Virus record (IMG/VR): IMGVR_UViG_3300021961_009547 | Span: 1 to 35,026 of that record | Direction: 5' to 3' (one strand) | From: a virus | DNA: 35,026 bases | Shown here: piece by piece, positions 22,433 through 30,825 of the stretch | Numbering within the stretch: the stretch's first letter is position 1 | Layout of the letters: the number at the start of each line of letters is the position of its first letter | Translations under genes and position numbers: made by a program | The notes under the pieces: model-generated | The model's input: the letters and a program-made list of their open reading frames with translations, nothing else | Database searches by the model: none | What the model was told of the DNA's origin: nothing

Positions 22433-23328
22433 TTCTCTGGAGTCGATTTCCAGTAATCTAATTGTGAAACATCTGTACTACTTCTAGAACCACGTAGGTC
22501 GTTTTTAGCACTACTGCCAATATTTTTTCTTTTACCTTTAAAATGATCTATGTATAATCCTAACTCAGAGTTAATAAAAACATGATGTCCCTTCACACCT
22601 TTCCAATAGCCAATGTCGTTAACTTTTATATTATATTTCTGTCTATAAATTTTTGATAAGTGCCAAAATACATAACTGTCATGCCATTCGGTTAATTTAA
22701 AAACAGAATCTGTAATATATAATTTTTCCCAATCGTTAACAAACTCTTGTATCTGTGGATGACGTAAATTGTATCCAACAAATCCACATTCTGGATATTT
22801 GCCCCCGTCGTTCTTTGTAGGGTTTTCTCTGCCTAAGTACGTCAACATTGAGTCTGCTGGTAATAGAGATTCTATAAAATCTCTTGGCATTGTACGGAAT
22901 GTATAAGTGTCCGCATCTAACCATATAACATAATCATACTCTTTTTCCACAGAAGTTTTAATCGAATGAGTGACACAAAATACTTTGTTTGCAAATCTCA
23001 CAGCATCAAATAAAAAACTACCTTTGTTTTTATCGTTGCCATCAAATTCTGCAGGACGTTTAACTCCTCCTGGTATTTCTTGTAATTCGCCACAGGCAAC
23101 TGGATCGTCTTTATGACGGTTTTTAAAAGACATTAGTTCTGGTTGTACTTGATGTAAATCAATCCATTTGATTCTAGGATGAAACATTTTAGATTCTTCG
23201 CACGGTCCTTCGTGATATACATTTATAGCAATACCCTCAGGCCAGTATTCTACAATGCTTCTCACACAACGATCTGCGTATTTGTTCCATGTGCCTGGTT
23301 TGTACGATGTAATGACTTTGAGTTTCAT
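22420..23328 (-). CDS. GT-A-type glycosyltransferase
   Basis: The 302-residue protein has a nucleotide-sugar-binding N-terminus and the metal-binding DxD motif WLDADTYTF (Asp138-Ala-Asp140), then a CGFVGYNLRHP acceptor-side segment. It would transfer a sugar from an NDP-sugar to a surface glycan. It shares 1 base with the KpsS-like gene before it (TAATG) and overlaps the one after it. Confidence 0.8.
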   Translation of the reverse strand: MKLKVITSYKPGTWNKYADRCVRSIVEYWPEGIAINVYHEGPCEESKMFHPRIKWIDLHQVQPELMSFKNRHKDDPVACGELQEIPGGVKRPAEFDGNDKNKGSFLFDAVRFANKVFCVTHSIKTSVEKEYDYVIWLDADTYTFRTMPRDFIESLLPADSMLTYLGRENPTKNDGGKYPECGFVGYNLRHPQIQEFVNDWEKLYITDSVFKLTEWHDSYVFWHLSKIYRQKYNIKVNDIGYWKGVKGHHVFINSELGLYIDHFKGKRKNIGSSAKNDLRGSRSSTDVSQLDYWKSTPENWRE

Positions 23329-24317
23329 TATGTACCTATATTTAACTTTTCTTTGAATCTTTTGAATACGATTCCTTTTTTAATTTCGTCTACACTCCAT
23401 AATTTATAACCTAAGTCGTTGACCCATTGTGTCCTGTCTGGCATTTCTGGATTTTCAATTTTGGTTAAATCAGTATTTGCTACTGGCCAACACATAGCAA
23501 GATCTGATGTGCAAAATGTTGGTATGCCTCTAATACAAGAATCTGTTGACGCAGTGGAGTTATGAGTGACAACAGCATGACAATTTGCTATTGCATCTTG
23601 AAAATGAAATCTATAATATTTTTTTTCGTCACCTTGAAACTGTTTTTGACCAATTGAAACTTCTACATCTGATGGAAACTCATGTAACCTTTGAGATATA
23701 CTATCTATATGATTAGGATGTGGTCGTACTATAAATTTTCTTTTGGTTAGTGGCCTTATTTTTTTGTAAACATCTTTAAACCATTCAATAGGACTCAGTT
23801 CGTTCATTGACCAGTTGTCTTGTGGTTGTAATACAAACAATATAGGATCTTCTGGATTTGATTTTCTCCACGGCTCATATCTTACATTAAATTCTTTTTT
23901 TAACATCTCCCAACGATCACTTGGAGAGTTGTCTGATAAGAAATCTCCATTGTTCATTGGAGAAAATAAACTTACACGAAAATAATGATTTGGGTACGAC
24001 GATACATTTCCAAAACTGCTTAACAAACCTCCATCAAATGTTATAACTTTAATACCTTTGGCTTTAGCATTTTCTACAAGTTCTAATCTTCTACCTTTAG
24101 TATGATGTCGTTGATTAGTACCACCATATCCAAACATACAAACTATAGGAGTAGTTGGATTCATTTCCCCTTCTGTTGTTGGACCTTCTTTTGTTTCGTT
24201 TACCATTACGGGTTCGTCACCACAAGCACGAATACCTTCTGACATCCACTTAAGGAGGTCATAACTTACTCCTCTTCTTCGGTCTTTCACCGTCCTTCTA
24301 AAAATTTCTACTTTCAC
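23328..24317 (-). CDS. KpsS-like capsule biosynthesis transferase, paralogue B
   Basis: The 329-residue protein has RPHPNHI followed by CHAVVTHNSTASTDSCIRGIPTF, then ANTDLTKIENPEMPDRTQW and the closing WSVDEIKKG. This is the shared signature of the four paralogues. It is the longest copy and keeps a Gly-rich FGYGG segment in the N-terminal domain. Proposed role: sugar or sugar-phosphate transfer on the surface polymer. TAATG junctions join it to the genes on both sides. Confidence 0.75.
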   Translation of the reverse strand: MKVEIFRRTVKDRRRGVSYDLLKWMSEGIRACGDEPVMVNETKEGPTTEGEMNPTTPIVCMFGYGGTNQRHHTKGRRLELVENAKAKGIKVITFDGGLLSSFGNVSSYPNHYFRVSLFSPMNNGDFLSDNSPSDRWEMLKKEFNVRYEPWRKSNPEDPILFVLQPQDNWSMNELSPIEWFKDVYKKIRPLTKRKFIVRPHPNHIDSISQRLHEFPSDVEVSIGQKQFQGDEKKYYRFHFQDAIANCHAVVTHNSTASTDSCIRGIPTFCTSDLAMCWPVANTDLTKIENPEMPDRTQWVNDLGYKLWSVDEIKKGIVFKRFKEKLNIGT

Positions 24318-25102
24318 TACAACTTTCCTTGGTCCCTCATTTTTTTTCTAATGTCAGTAGCAGATATTTTTTGTATGTTCTCTGGTAATACAATGTTCTC
24401 AATTTTGTAGCCTACACCACGACCATAACAGATATTAGTGATGTTTGGTACTAAGGTTACTTTATATCTACCTTGATATTCTTTTTCCAGAGCTGAATCT
24501 ATATTTTTTTTCACAGTATCAAAATCAAATGGATTATCTCCCACCCCTTGCACATCTCTAACTTGAATGTTGACCTGACCTGTTTTCTTAATGATCTCTT
24601 CGAATAGTGCTTGATGTCCTTCGTGCCACGGTTGCCATCTGCCTAGCATCTGTGCTGTAGGTTTTCTGTTATCCCAAACATATTCTTGTATTTCATTTGA
24701 AATACGTATTGCCCATAACTCCGCGTTTTGTGTGGGAACTCGGAAATCATAATGTTCGGGTGCCACAAACATCTTATTGGTATCTTCGAACCGACCTTCC
24801 TTAATGGTGTCTACCCATACTGTATAATCTGCTCCAAAATCTTCTCGAGTTTTGGGCGTAGGGCATACGAAATCTGCGATCACGTGTTTATTATTATCCA
24901 ACGCTTCTTGTGCTAATTTTTTCATTCTTTCTGCTTGTCGTGATCGTCCTTCGGGAGAAAAATCCCAGTCGTTTGCTTCTTGCCTAACTCGATCAGCATT
25001 CAGCCATACCGCATCTATCATAGGTGCTAATATACCTGCAAGATACGACTTACCTGATCCAGGTAATCCCATTACTAATATTTTTTTTGGTTTAATATTC
25101 AT
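24317..25102 (-). CDS. APS-kinase-like / nucleotidyltransferase fusion
   Basis: The 261-residue protein joins two enzymes. Residues 1-140 are a P-loop kinase like CysC/APS kinase: GLPGSGKS (12-19), WLNADRVRQEAN (33-44), SPEGRSRQAERM (49-60) and a late APEHYDFRV. Residues 148-261 are an HxGH nucleotidyltransferase: GRWQPWHEGH (154-163), GDNPFDFD (188-195) and ISATDIR (246-252), nearest to the NMN-/ATP-sulfurylase-type adenylyltransferases. It could make PAPS for the sulfotransferases, or phosphorylate and nucleotidylate an alcohol as donor for the KpsS-like transferases on either side. It overlaps the next upstream gene by 11 bases. Confidence 0.8.
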   Translation of the reverse strand: MNIKPKKILVMGLPGSGKSYLAGILAPMIDAVWLNADRVRQEANDWDFSPEGRSRQAERMKKLAQEALDNNKHVIADFVCPTPKTREDFGADYTVWVDTIKEGRFEDTNKMFVAPEHYDFRVPTQNAELWAIRISNEIQEYVWDNRKPTAQMLGRWQPWHEGHQALFEEIIKKTGQVNIQVRDVQGVGDNPFDFDTVKKNIDSALEKEYQGRYKVTLVPNITNICYGRGVGYKIENIVLPENIQKISATDIRKKMRDQGKL

Positions 25103-25910
25103 TTAACATTCTCCATGCTGTTCCGTTTGACATTTCTTCTATGTTCCAACACGAGTATGCTAGGCTCGAGAACAAAGATATTCTGTCTCCATATTTAGGT
25201 GTTTCTATTTTTGTTAAATCGGTTTCTGATATTGGTGTTGCCGCACTTGCTCTGGGATCACAAAATACAGGTACACCGTTATGCAATGCTTCTATTGCTG
25301 TATTACTATTAAATGTTACTACTGCGTGATACTGCGACCAATCGATTGGTCCTTTATTATCTGTGGGTCTATCTACCTTAACTGTTTCCCCATGGGGTCC
25401 TTTGGTAATCATAGGATTGTATGGTTTTTCTCTTACATCTACGTATCTATCTGTATACTTGTGTAATGTTTCTAAGGTCGAAGTAATCCAATCTTTAATA
25501 TTAAAAAAATCTTCAATTGCAAATGTTGGAGGTAGAAACAATATGTCTTTACCTGACTTATTCCAAAGTTTAATTTCTTTTTTAAAATATTTTTCGTATC
25601 TATCTGCAGGAACATTTTTTAATGTAGTTTGTGCGTGACCGTTTTTAGTTATACGCATCCAATGAGGCCATTCGTGACCGTTTACAAAATAGCTATGGTC
25701 CATATAATAAAAATCTTTGTTTGCTTGTTGGCACTGTTTGTACACTTCTCCAGATCCAGCAAGTATACCGTACAGAACTAAATTTTCTTCTGGTAATGTT
25801 TTAAGTTTTTTGAAGTTATAAATTTTATAAGGTCCGGGTGTTCCCTTAACAAATGCATCCACATATTTTTGTGTGCGATCTTTTGTAGTATGAATTCCTG
25901 CTATCATCAT
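25092..25910 (-). CDS. KpsS-like capsule biosynthesis transferase, paralogue C
   Basis: The 272-residue protein carries YHAVVTFNSNTAIEALHNGVPVF, then ETDLTKIETPKYGDR and WNIEEMSNGTAWRML, the paralogue signature. Its RPHP motif is replaced by a VREKPYNP segment. It lies between the GT61 gene (ATGA overlap) and the kinase fusion gene. Closest in sequence to paralogue D at 27664, with which it shares NGTA near the end. Confidence 0.75.
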   Translation of the reverse strand: MMIAGIHTTKDRTQKYVDAFVKGTPGPYKIYNFKKLKTLPEENLVLYGILAGSGEVYKQCQQANKDFYYMDHSYFVNGHEWPHWMRITKNGHAQTTLKNVPADRYEKYFKKEIKLWNKSGKDILFLPPTFAIEDFFNIKDWITSTLETLHKYTDRYVDVREKPYNPMITKGPHGETVKVDRPTDNKGPIDWSQYHAVVTFNSNTAIEALHNGVPVFCDPRASAATPISETDLTKIETPKYGDRISLFSSLAYSCWNIEEMSNGTAWRMLNEY

Positions 25911-26989
25911 AGGTGTTTTAATACTTCTTGAACATTTATTTTTATATTAGCCATATCGTTTATTCTTTTCACACCGGTTGGTTTATTTTTATAAGGTAAG
26001 TCTATTTTTTCTCCGTATAATACTTTGTGTTTGTGCCCACAATGATAACTTAACACAGGATAAACTTTTTTGTTTATCTGCTTTATATGATTTATTTCTA
26101 TAATTTTTGTACCGTATTGTGACCATAGTAAATTAACTAGTCCTGCACCATGCGTAGAAACTATGTGTGTGGCTTCGTCAAAAATTTGCATCTGTTCTTT
26201 GATAGAATAGTTAGACAGCTCTATGGGTTCAAATCCTCCTAGAGCTAACAGTAATTCATTTTGGTTTGTGAGTTGTCGAGTAAGTGCATCTGATCTAGTA
26301 ATAAAAATTTTTCTTGTAGGAGTAGATACTTGTATTGCTCTATATTTTTGGTCTCGTAACCAATCAATTGACGCTGGTTGTGTTTCTCCGTCGTTACAAT
26401 TAACCATACTAGGTACTAATATATCTTTGAAATGCCAAGCAGAGTTTTTTGGCATAACATAATATTTTATTTCAGGATAAATTTCTTTAAGTACACGCTC
26501 TAAATATTTTCCCATACAAGGAAAAACGTAGATATAATCAGTAAAAAGTTTGTCTTTTCTAAGCCATATTAATCTACATTTAGAAATTATGTCTATCCAA
26601 ACGTGCCATGGATTATTGCATGATTCTTCATCTATAGGCATCCATATATAGGTTTTCGTTTCAGTAAAATGTTTAGACACCGGAGGTAGGTTAATGTCTA
26701 CAGTATCTCCCCACTGTTTCCAAAGCGAGTGTGTCTTTTGTGGCTTGTGTTTCACTTTCCACAGCAACGGCCACACATGGTCTGTAACCATTTGTTTTTC
26801 TTCTGTTATTAATAGAGGCGGTGTACTATGTACAGTACAGTTATAAAAATTACCAATAAAAGTAGACGGCGAAGAAAACGTATCTTCTTTTTGTTCTTGA
26901 TGCCAACGTACCACATATTCGGAACGAGCATCTGCTTGTCCAAATTTTTCTATGTAGAATTTTATGTCAGAAATAGGCTTAACAATCAT
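25907..26989 (-). CDS. GT61-family glycosyltransferase
   Basis: The 360-residue protein shows the GT61 (DUF563) pattern: RKIFITRSD (226-234), an Asn-rich NQNELLLALGGFEPIEL segment and THIVSTHGAGLVNLLW (274-289) with the HGAGL donor loop. Family members transfer xylose or related sugars. It heads the glycan operon. TATAAT at 27003-27008 leaves only a short leader of about 7 bases, with no ribosome site. Confidence 0.82.
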   Translation of the reverse strand: MIVKPISDIKFYIEKFGQADARSEYVVRWHQEQKEDTFSSPSTFIGNFYNCTVHSTPPLLITEEKQMVTDHVWPLLWKVKHKPQKTHSLWKQWGDTVDINLPPVSKHFTETKTYIWMPIDEESCNNPWHVWIDIISKCRLIWLRKDKLFTDYIYVFPCMGKYLERVLKEIYPEIKYYVMPKNSAWHFKDILVPSMVNCNDGETQPASIDWLRDQKYRAIQVSTPTRKIFITRSDALTRQLTNQNELLLALGGFEPIELSNYSIKEQMQIFDEATHIVSTHGAGLVNLLWSQYGTKIIEINHIKQINKKVYPVLSYHCGHKHKVLYGEKIDLPYKNKPTGVKRINDMANIKINVQEVLKHL

Positions 26990-27002
26990 TGTAATTCAGT
27001 TA

Positions 27003-27031
27003 ATTATACTATAAAATACAGTTATGTTCAA
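27003..27031 (-). promoter_or_regulatory. Sigma70-type promoter of the glycan operon
   Basis: The minus strand has TTGAAC (27026-27031), a 17-base spacer and a perfect TATAAT (27003-27008), 13 bases before the ATG at 26989. The -35 lies inside the first codons of the divergent gene at 27024. Confidence 0.6.
27010..27018 (+). promoter_or_regulatory. TATAAAATA late-like element
   Basis: TATAAAATA ends 5 bases before the ATG at 27024, with no plus-strand -35. It is placed like the TTAAATA elements elsewhere and overlaps the spacer of the divergent sigma70-type promoter. Confidence 0.4.
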
Positions 27032-27692
27032 ACTCTTTTCTAATGGTTGTTCTTTTCTCACCACTCGTCCAAAAGACGGAGTTAATACATTTACGTCTAA
27101 GATTGTTGCAGAACACTATGGTATGGAATTACATAATCTTGCTATGGGTGGGCGAGGCAATGACAGATTATGTTTTACAACTAAACATTGGTTTGAAACC
27201 AATTCCAAAGAAAATGTTTTTGCTGTTATAGGATTTTCAAGCACACACAGAATGGATTACGTAACCAATGACGGATGGAAAAAAGGTAAAATACCTAGCA
27301 CAGAACTTACTTGGCGTACTTGGAAAGTGGGAGAACAGTTGAGATTTGTGGATGCTCAGCCAGGATGGGACATAGAACAAACAGGCACGATGCGATGGTT
27401 GAATCACGTGTTGGACCTACAAAACTACTTTGAAAACCATTCTATTCCTTACGTGATGTATAACTCGTTGCCAGTGGATATCGTCAAAAATAAGGGGGAT
27501 TTGAACGCTTTAATGGGCAGAATAAACACGAGAAGATACTTTAATATAGAGGATTCTCACTACAATTACATAATTAAAAATAACCAAATTGTAAGTCCAC
27601 AAGATCCACATCCAAGCACAGACGGACATAAAGATTGGGCAAAGCAGTTGATTGAATTTATAGATGTTAACAATTTACGCACCACAGGATAA
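27024..27692 (+). CDS. SGNH-like hydrolase (third copy)
   Basis: The 222-residue protein has NGCSF (7-11) with candidate nucleophile Ser10, HNLAMGGRGNDRLC (about 37-50) as the Gly/Asn block, AVIGFSSTHR, and DPHPSTDGH (194-202) carrying the probable Asp/His pair. The DPHPS-T-DGH ending resembles SGNH proteins near phage glycan genes. A cytoplasmic deacylase or acyltransferase for glycans is likely. It overlaps the next gene by 29 bases. Confidence 0.7.
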   Translation: MFKLFSNGCSFLTTRPKDGVNTFTSKIVAEHYGMELHNLAMGGRGNDRLCFTTKHWFETNSKENVFAVIGFSSTHRMDYVTNDGWKKGKIPSTELTWRTWKVGEQLRFVDAQPGWDIEQTGTMRWLNHVLDLQNYFENHSIPYVMYNSLPVDIVKNKGDLNALMGRINTRRYFNIEDSHYNYIIKNNQIVSPQDPHPSTDGHKDWAKQLIEFIDVNNLRTTG

Positions 27693-28476
27693 TCCAAAAA
27701 GCAAGTGTTGGGAAGTGTTCAATGGTATCGAAAAAACATGGCCTGATCAAGTACAGATACGCAACAATGCTCATATAGAAGAGCCGTCAACTAATTCTAT
27801 GTTCTGGGGATTTGTGAATCGAAATTTAGATCTAGTAAAAAAATTAGAACAGCAGTCGTTAGAGTATTGGTTTACAGATACTCCATACTTTGGAAGATTT
27901 GATAATCGTAATTTAAAACCTGACAATCACTACTGGCGTATTGCTAAAAATAATATTCACGTACCATTGATTAAAAATTGTCCATCAGATCGATTTAAAA
28001 AATTTAATATCAACATTAAAGAAAGAAACAATTCAGGCAAACATATTTTAGTTTGTCCCAGCAGTTACACAATACAGAATTATATTGATTGGAATGATTG
28101 GCACGTACACATCACCGGAGAGATACAAGAGTATACAGACAGGCCGATTGTATGGAGAGACAAACCCAGAAAAAACGGAACCAGTGGTCCAGCAGTAGCA
28201 GACGTTCCTATTGAAGAACAGCTCAAAGATGCCTGGGCGTGTGTAACTAGTTGCTCTATCAGTGCGGTGGAGGCAATAGCACAAGGTGTTCCTGTATTCT
28301 GTCATACAAAAAGTTTTGCAGAACCTATAGCAAATACAGATTTAAGATTTATAGAAAATCCTAAATGGAATGATCCCACAGAATGGTTTAATAGTCTTTG
28401 CTATCAACAATTCACACCAGAGGAGTACGCCAACGGTACTGCTGTAGCAGTTTTAAAAGATATAGGTGTGTTATGA
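27664..28476 (+). CDS. KpsS-like capsule biosynthesis transferase, paralogue D
   Basis: The 270-residue protein has WACVTSCSISAVEAIAQGVPVF, ANTDLRFIENPKWNDPTEW and TPEEYANGTAVAVL, aligning with paralogues A-C. The RPHP site is WRDKPRKNG. It is the only copy on the plus strand and is joined to the FkbM gene by an ATGA overlap. It probably works on the same polymer as the minus operon. Confidence 0.72.
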   Translation: MLTIYAPQDNPKSKCWEVFNGIEKTWPDQVQIRNNAHIEEPSTNSMFWGFVNRNLDLVKKLEQQSLEYWFTDTPYFGRFDNRNLKPDNHYWRIAKNNIHVPLIKNCPSDRFKKFNINIKERNNSGKHILVCPSSYTIQNYIDWNDWHVHITGEIQEYTDRPIVWRDKPRKNGTSGPAVADVPIEEQLKDAWACVTSCSISAVEAIAQGVPVFCHTKSFAEPIANTDLRFIENPKWNDPTEWFNSLCYQQFTPEEYANGTAVAVLKDIGVL

Positions 28477-29114
28477 AAATAGAAAAATTAAAAAATAATA
28501 TTTGGGTTCCATCAACTGATGCACAAATTGAAATATGGAGAGAAAATGGCTACCCTCATATGCAGGAAAAATGTTTAAATCAATTTATAACCTGGTGTCG
28601 TTCTCAAAATAAAAAATTTAAAACAGTGATTGATATTGGCGCTTGGTGCGGTACATGGTCATTGTCTGTCGAACAATTTGCAAAAAAAATTTATTGTTTT
28701 GAACCTCACACAGTTCATTATGAATGTTTATACAGAAACACATCAATGAATGAAAAAATTGTTTCATATAATCAAGCAATAGGAAATAATGATGATTATA
28801 TCAGTCTATCTGTTGAAGATGCAACACAAAACACACGTGTGTTGAAAGAAAAAGGAAAAATTAAAATTAGCACATTAGACTCATTTAAATTTAAAGATGT
28901 TGATTTAATCAAAATAGATGTTGAAGGGTTAGAAATGGAAGTTATTAAAGGAGGGTTAGAAACTATTTCAAACACACAGTATCTAATGATTGAGCTGAAT
29001 AACAATAGTAAAAAATATGGAAGCAATAATAACGAAATAGAAACCTTTTTACAGAAAGAGTTGGGCTTTAGAGAGTTAATTAAAACTTGGCCTGACATTG
29101 TGTATTTTAAATAA
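28473..29114 (+). CDS. FkbM-family methyltransferase
   Basis: The ATG at 28473 overlaps the previous stop (ATGA) and is preferred over a start at 28398. The 213-residue product has DIGAWCG (54-60), CFEPH (75-79) and the late LIKIDVEGLEMEVIKGG motif: a SAM-dependent O-methyltransferase of the FkbM type, probably acting on a surface sugar. The next gene is a relative, 3 bases away. Confidence 0.85.
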   Translation: MKIEKLKNNIWVPSTDAQIEIWRENGYPHMQEKCLNQFITWCRSQNKKFKTVIDIGAWCGTWSLSVEQFAKKIYCFEPHTVHYECLYRNTSMNEKIVSYNQAIGNNDDYISLSVEDATQNTRVLKEKGKIKISTLDSFKFKDVDLIKIDVEGLEMEVIKGGLETISNTQYLMIELNNNSKKYGSNNNEIETFLQKELGFRELIKTWPDIVYFK

Positions 29115-29117
29115 TTT

Positions 29118-29732
29118 ATGGAACCTGTATACGAATGGTTAAAAACAAATCTTGCTGATAAAGGCTACACCCCAAAACGAATATTAGATTTAGGTGCTTG
29201 GAATGGTTTTTGGACAAAAAACTGTAAAACTTTTTGGTCAAACTCTCATTATACTTGTATTGAAGCTGGACCAAAACACGAAAAACATCTTAAAGAAATT
29301 GCAGACGAATATCATATTGCAGTTTTAGGTAACGAAAATAAAGAAGTAACAATGTATATACATCCAGTAGGTTATACTAAAGGAGCAACATTACTACCTG
29401 CAACTATTGATAATAAAAAGAAACCAGATAAAAGACAGATGAAAACGTTATCATCAGTTGTAGGAAGCAATGCCAGATATAATTTTATCAAACAAGATAT
29501 ACAAGGTGCAGAAGTTATGTGTATGCAAGGTAGTCCTGAAATTTTTAAAAATGCTGATTATGTATTAAACGAAGTTAATAGATTTTCGTATAACCATTCA
29601 CCAAACACCCCTTGTGTAGAATCAATGGATCAATTTATGAAATCTTTAGGATTTAACTATGCTAAAACTATTGCTGGACCGTTTGGAGAACCGTCACAAG
29701 TAGATAGGTTATATTCTAAAAATGCTTTTTAA
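29118..29732 (+). CDS. FkbM-like methyltransferase
   Basis: The 204-residue protein keeps DLGAWNG (24-30), CIEAGP (47-52) and KQDIQGAE (125-132) of the FkbM pattern, with a less typical middle part. It is the last gene of the plus glycan operon. Its end overlaps the convergent gene by 17 bases. It may be a specialised copy of the neighbouring methyltransferase. Confidence 0.75.
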   Translation: MEPVYEWLKTNLADKGYTPKRILDLGAWNGFWTKNCKTFWSNSHYTCIEAGPKHEKHLKEIADEYHIAVLGNENKEVTMYIHPVGYTKGATLLPATIDNKKKPDKRQMKTLSSVVGSNARYNFIKQDIQGAEVMCMQGSPEIFKNADYVLNEVNRFSYNHSPNTPCVESMDQFMKSLGFNYAKTIAGPFGEPSQVDRLYSKNAF

Positions 29733-30144
29733 TAGTATCTAAAAATTTTTTATCAAACTTAACTATTAAAAAAGGCTTGTCAAAGTTAGATTTTTTAGTT
29801 TCTAAAAAGTTTATTACTTGTGATGCAGGTAAAATTAATAAAGAATTTAATTTGTATGGTCTAACTACATTATTAAACTTAACTTTAATATTCCTAATAT
29901 CTGCTCTATCTTTAAAAAATATAAAACCAACAAGTTTTTCCTCACCAATATACTGATAAGATTCTGTATTTTTAACTTTATCTAATAATGTTAACTTATA
30001 TTTTGTAAAAAATTCTTTCCATCGAATATGTTCAACATTATTCCAATTCTCATATATTTTATCAACACTAATTCTATCAAATGCTTCTTCTTTATAAATG
30101 TGTGGGGGGTTGGTAAAAATATTATTTTTAAGTATTTTTATCAT
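29716..30144 (-). CDS. Hypothetical 142-residue protein
   Basis: The protein is Lys/Asn/Phe-rich and AT-rich, with YQYIGEEKLVGFIFFKDRAD in the middle and NSLLILPASQVINFLE later. The second part faintly resembles the end of 2-oxoglutarate oxygenases, but no His/Asp iron ligands are seen, so I do not name it. It follows the glycosyltransferase gene with an ATGA overlap and ends the uvsX-side operon. Confidence 0.6.
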   Translation of the reverse strand: MIKILKNNIFTNPPHIYKEEAFDRISVDKIYENWNNVEHIRWKEFFTKYKLTLLDKVKNTESYQYIGEEKLVGFIFFKDRADIRNIKVKFNNVVRPYKLNSLLILPASQVINFLETKKSNFDKPFLIVKFDKKFLDTIKKHF

Positions 30145-30824
30145 TTTGAAAAAAGATTAATGGTCTCTTTTTTCCAAACGTCAGCATATTCACAATCAAA
30201 ATAATTGTCTATAAACCAAGGACCGCCTTCGGTCCAGTGATAAATTTTAGGTTTTCCATCTTTGGGTTCTTTGTACCAACCTACTAGCCAATTATAATGA
30301 TGTGGTAGAGATCCAATATCGTTATCGTTTAACCATTGAAACCTATGTAAGAATGCTCCTGTTTCTTTATTCAATAATTCTGGAGTCAACACTTTGTTTT
30401 TAGGATGAGCACAGTTCCACAGGATCATCGACGACCAATTTTTTCTTGGGTAGATGTGTTGTTGTTTGCCGTCCATTTTCATTCCTTCTGCAGGAGTGTA
30501 GTCGTGCTGAACCACAACAACTGCTTTGTCTGGATCGCAGTATTGTTTTAAATCTGTAGTAGGTACTGTCCACACAAAATCACAATCGCAAAAAACTGCC
30601 CATCCTTGATAGTTTTGTAAATGTGGAATAAAAAATCTTGTAAAGGTGAATTCAGTTGATGCTAGTTTGTCAACTTCTCTAGTATATAATCCGGCCTCTC
30701 TCATATCTTTTTGTTTGAGAGGTTTCACTGTGGCTCCTGGTTCTCTTCGTATAATAGAGTGTTTGCAAACTTGGTATGCTAGGTCTTCTCGAGAGTCGTA
30801 GCCCACGTAAACTGGTATAGTCAT
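30141..30824 (-). CDS. GT-A glycosyltransferase-like protein
   Basis: The 227-residue protein begins PVYVGYDSRED and has a DxD-type metal site FCDCDFVW (Asp80-Cys-Asp82), features of GT8-like sugar transferases. HHYNWLVGW near the C-terminus matches the acceptor part. It probably uses an NDP-sugar and may modify the phage DNA, the virion or the host surface. It lies directly after the HAD gene in the uvsX-side operon. Confidence 0.75.
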   Translation of the reverse strand: MTIPVYVGYDSREDLAYQVCKHSIIRREPGATVKPLKQKDMREAGLYTREVDKLASTEFTFTRFFIPHLQNYQGWAVFCDCDFVWTVPTTDLKQYCDPDKAVVVVQHDYTPAEGMKMDGKQQHIYPRKNWSSMILWNCAHPKNKVLTPELLNKETGAFLHRFQWLNDNDIGSLPHHYNWLVGWYKEPKDGKPKIYHWTEGGPWFIDNYFDCEYADVWKKETINLFSK

Positions 30825-30825
30825 A

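Noticed and set aside
28398-28472. Longer N-terminus for the FkbM gene
   Set aside because: ATGA coupling at 28473 and loss of family similarity upstream favour the shorter form.
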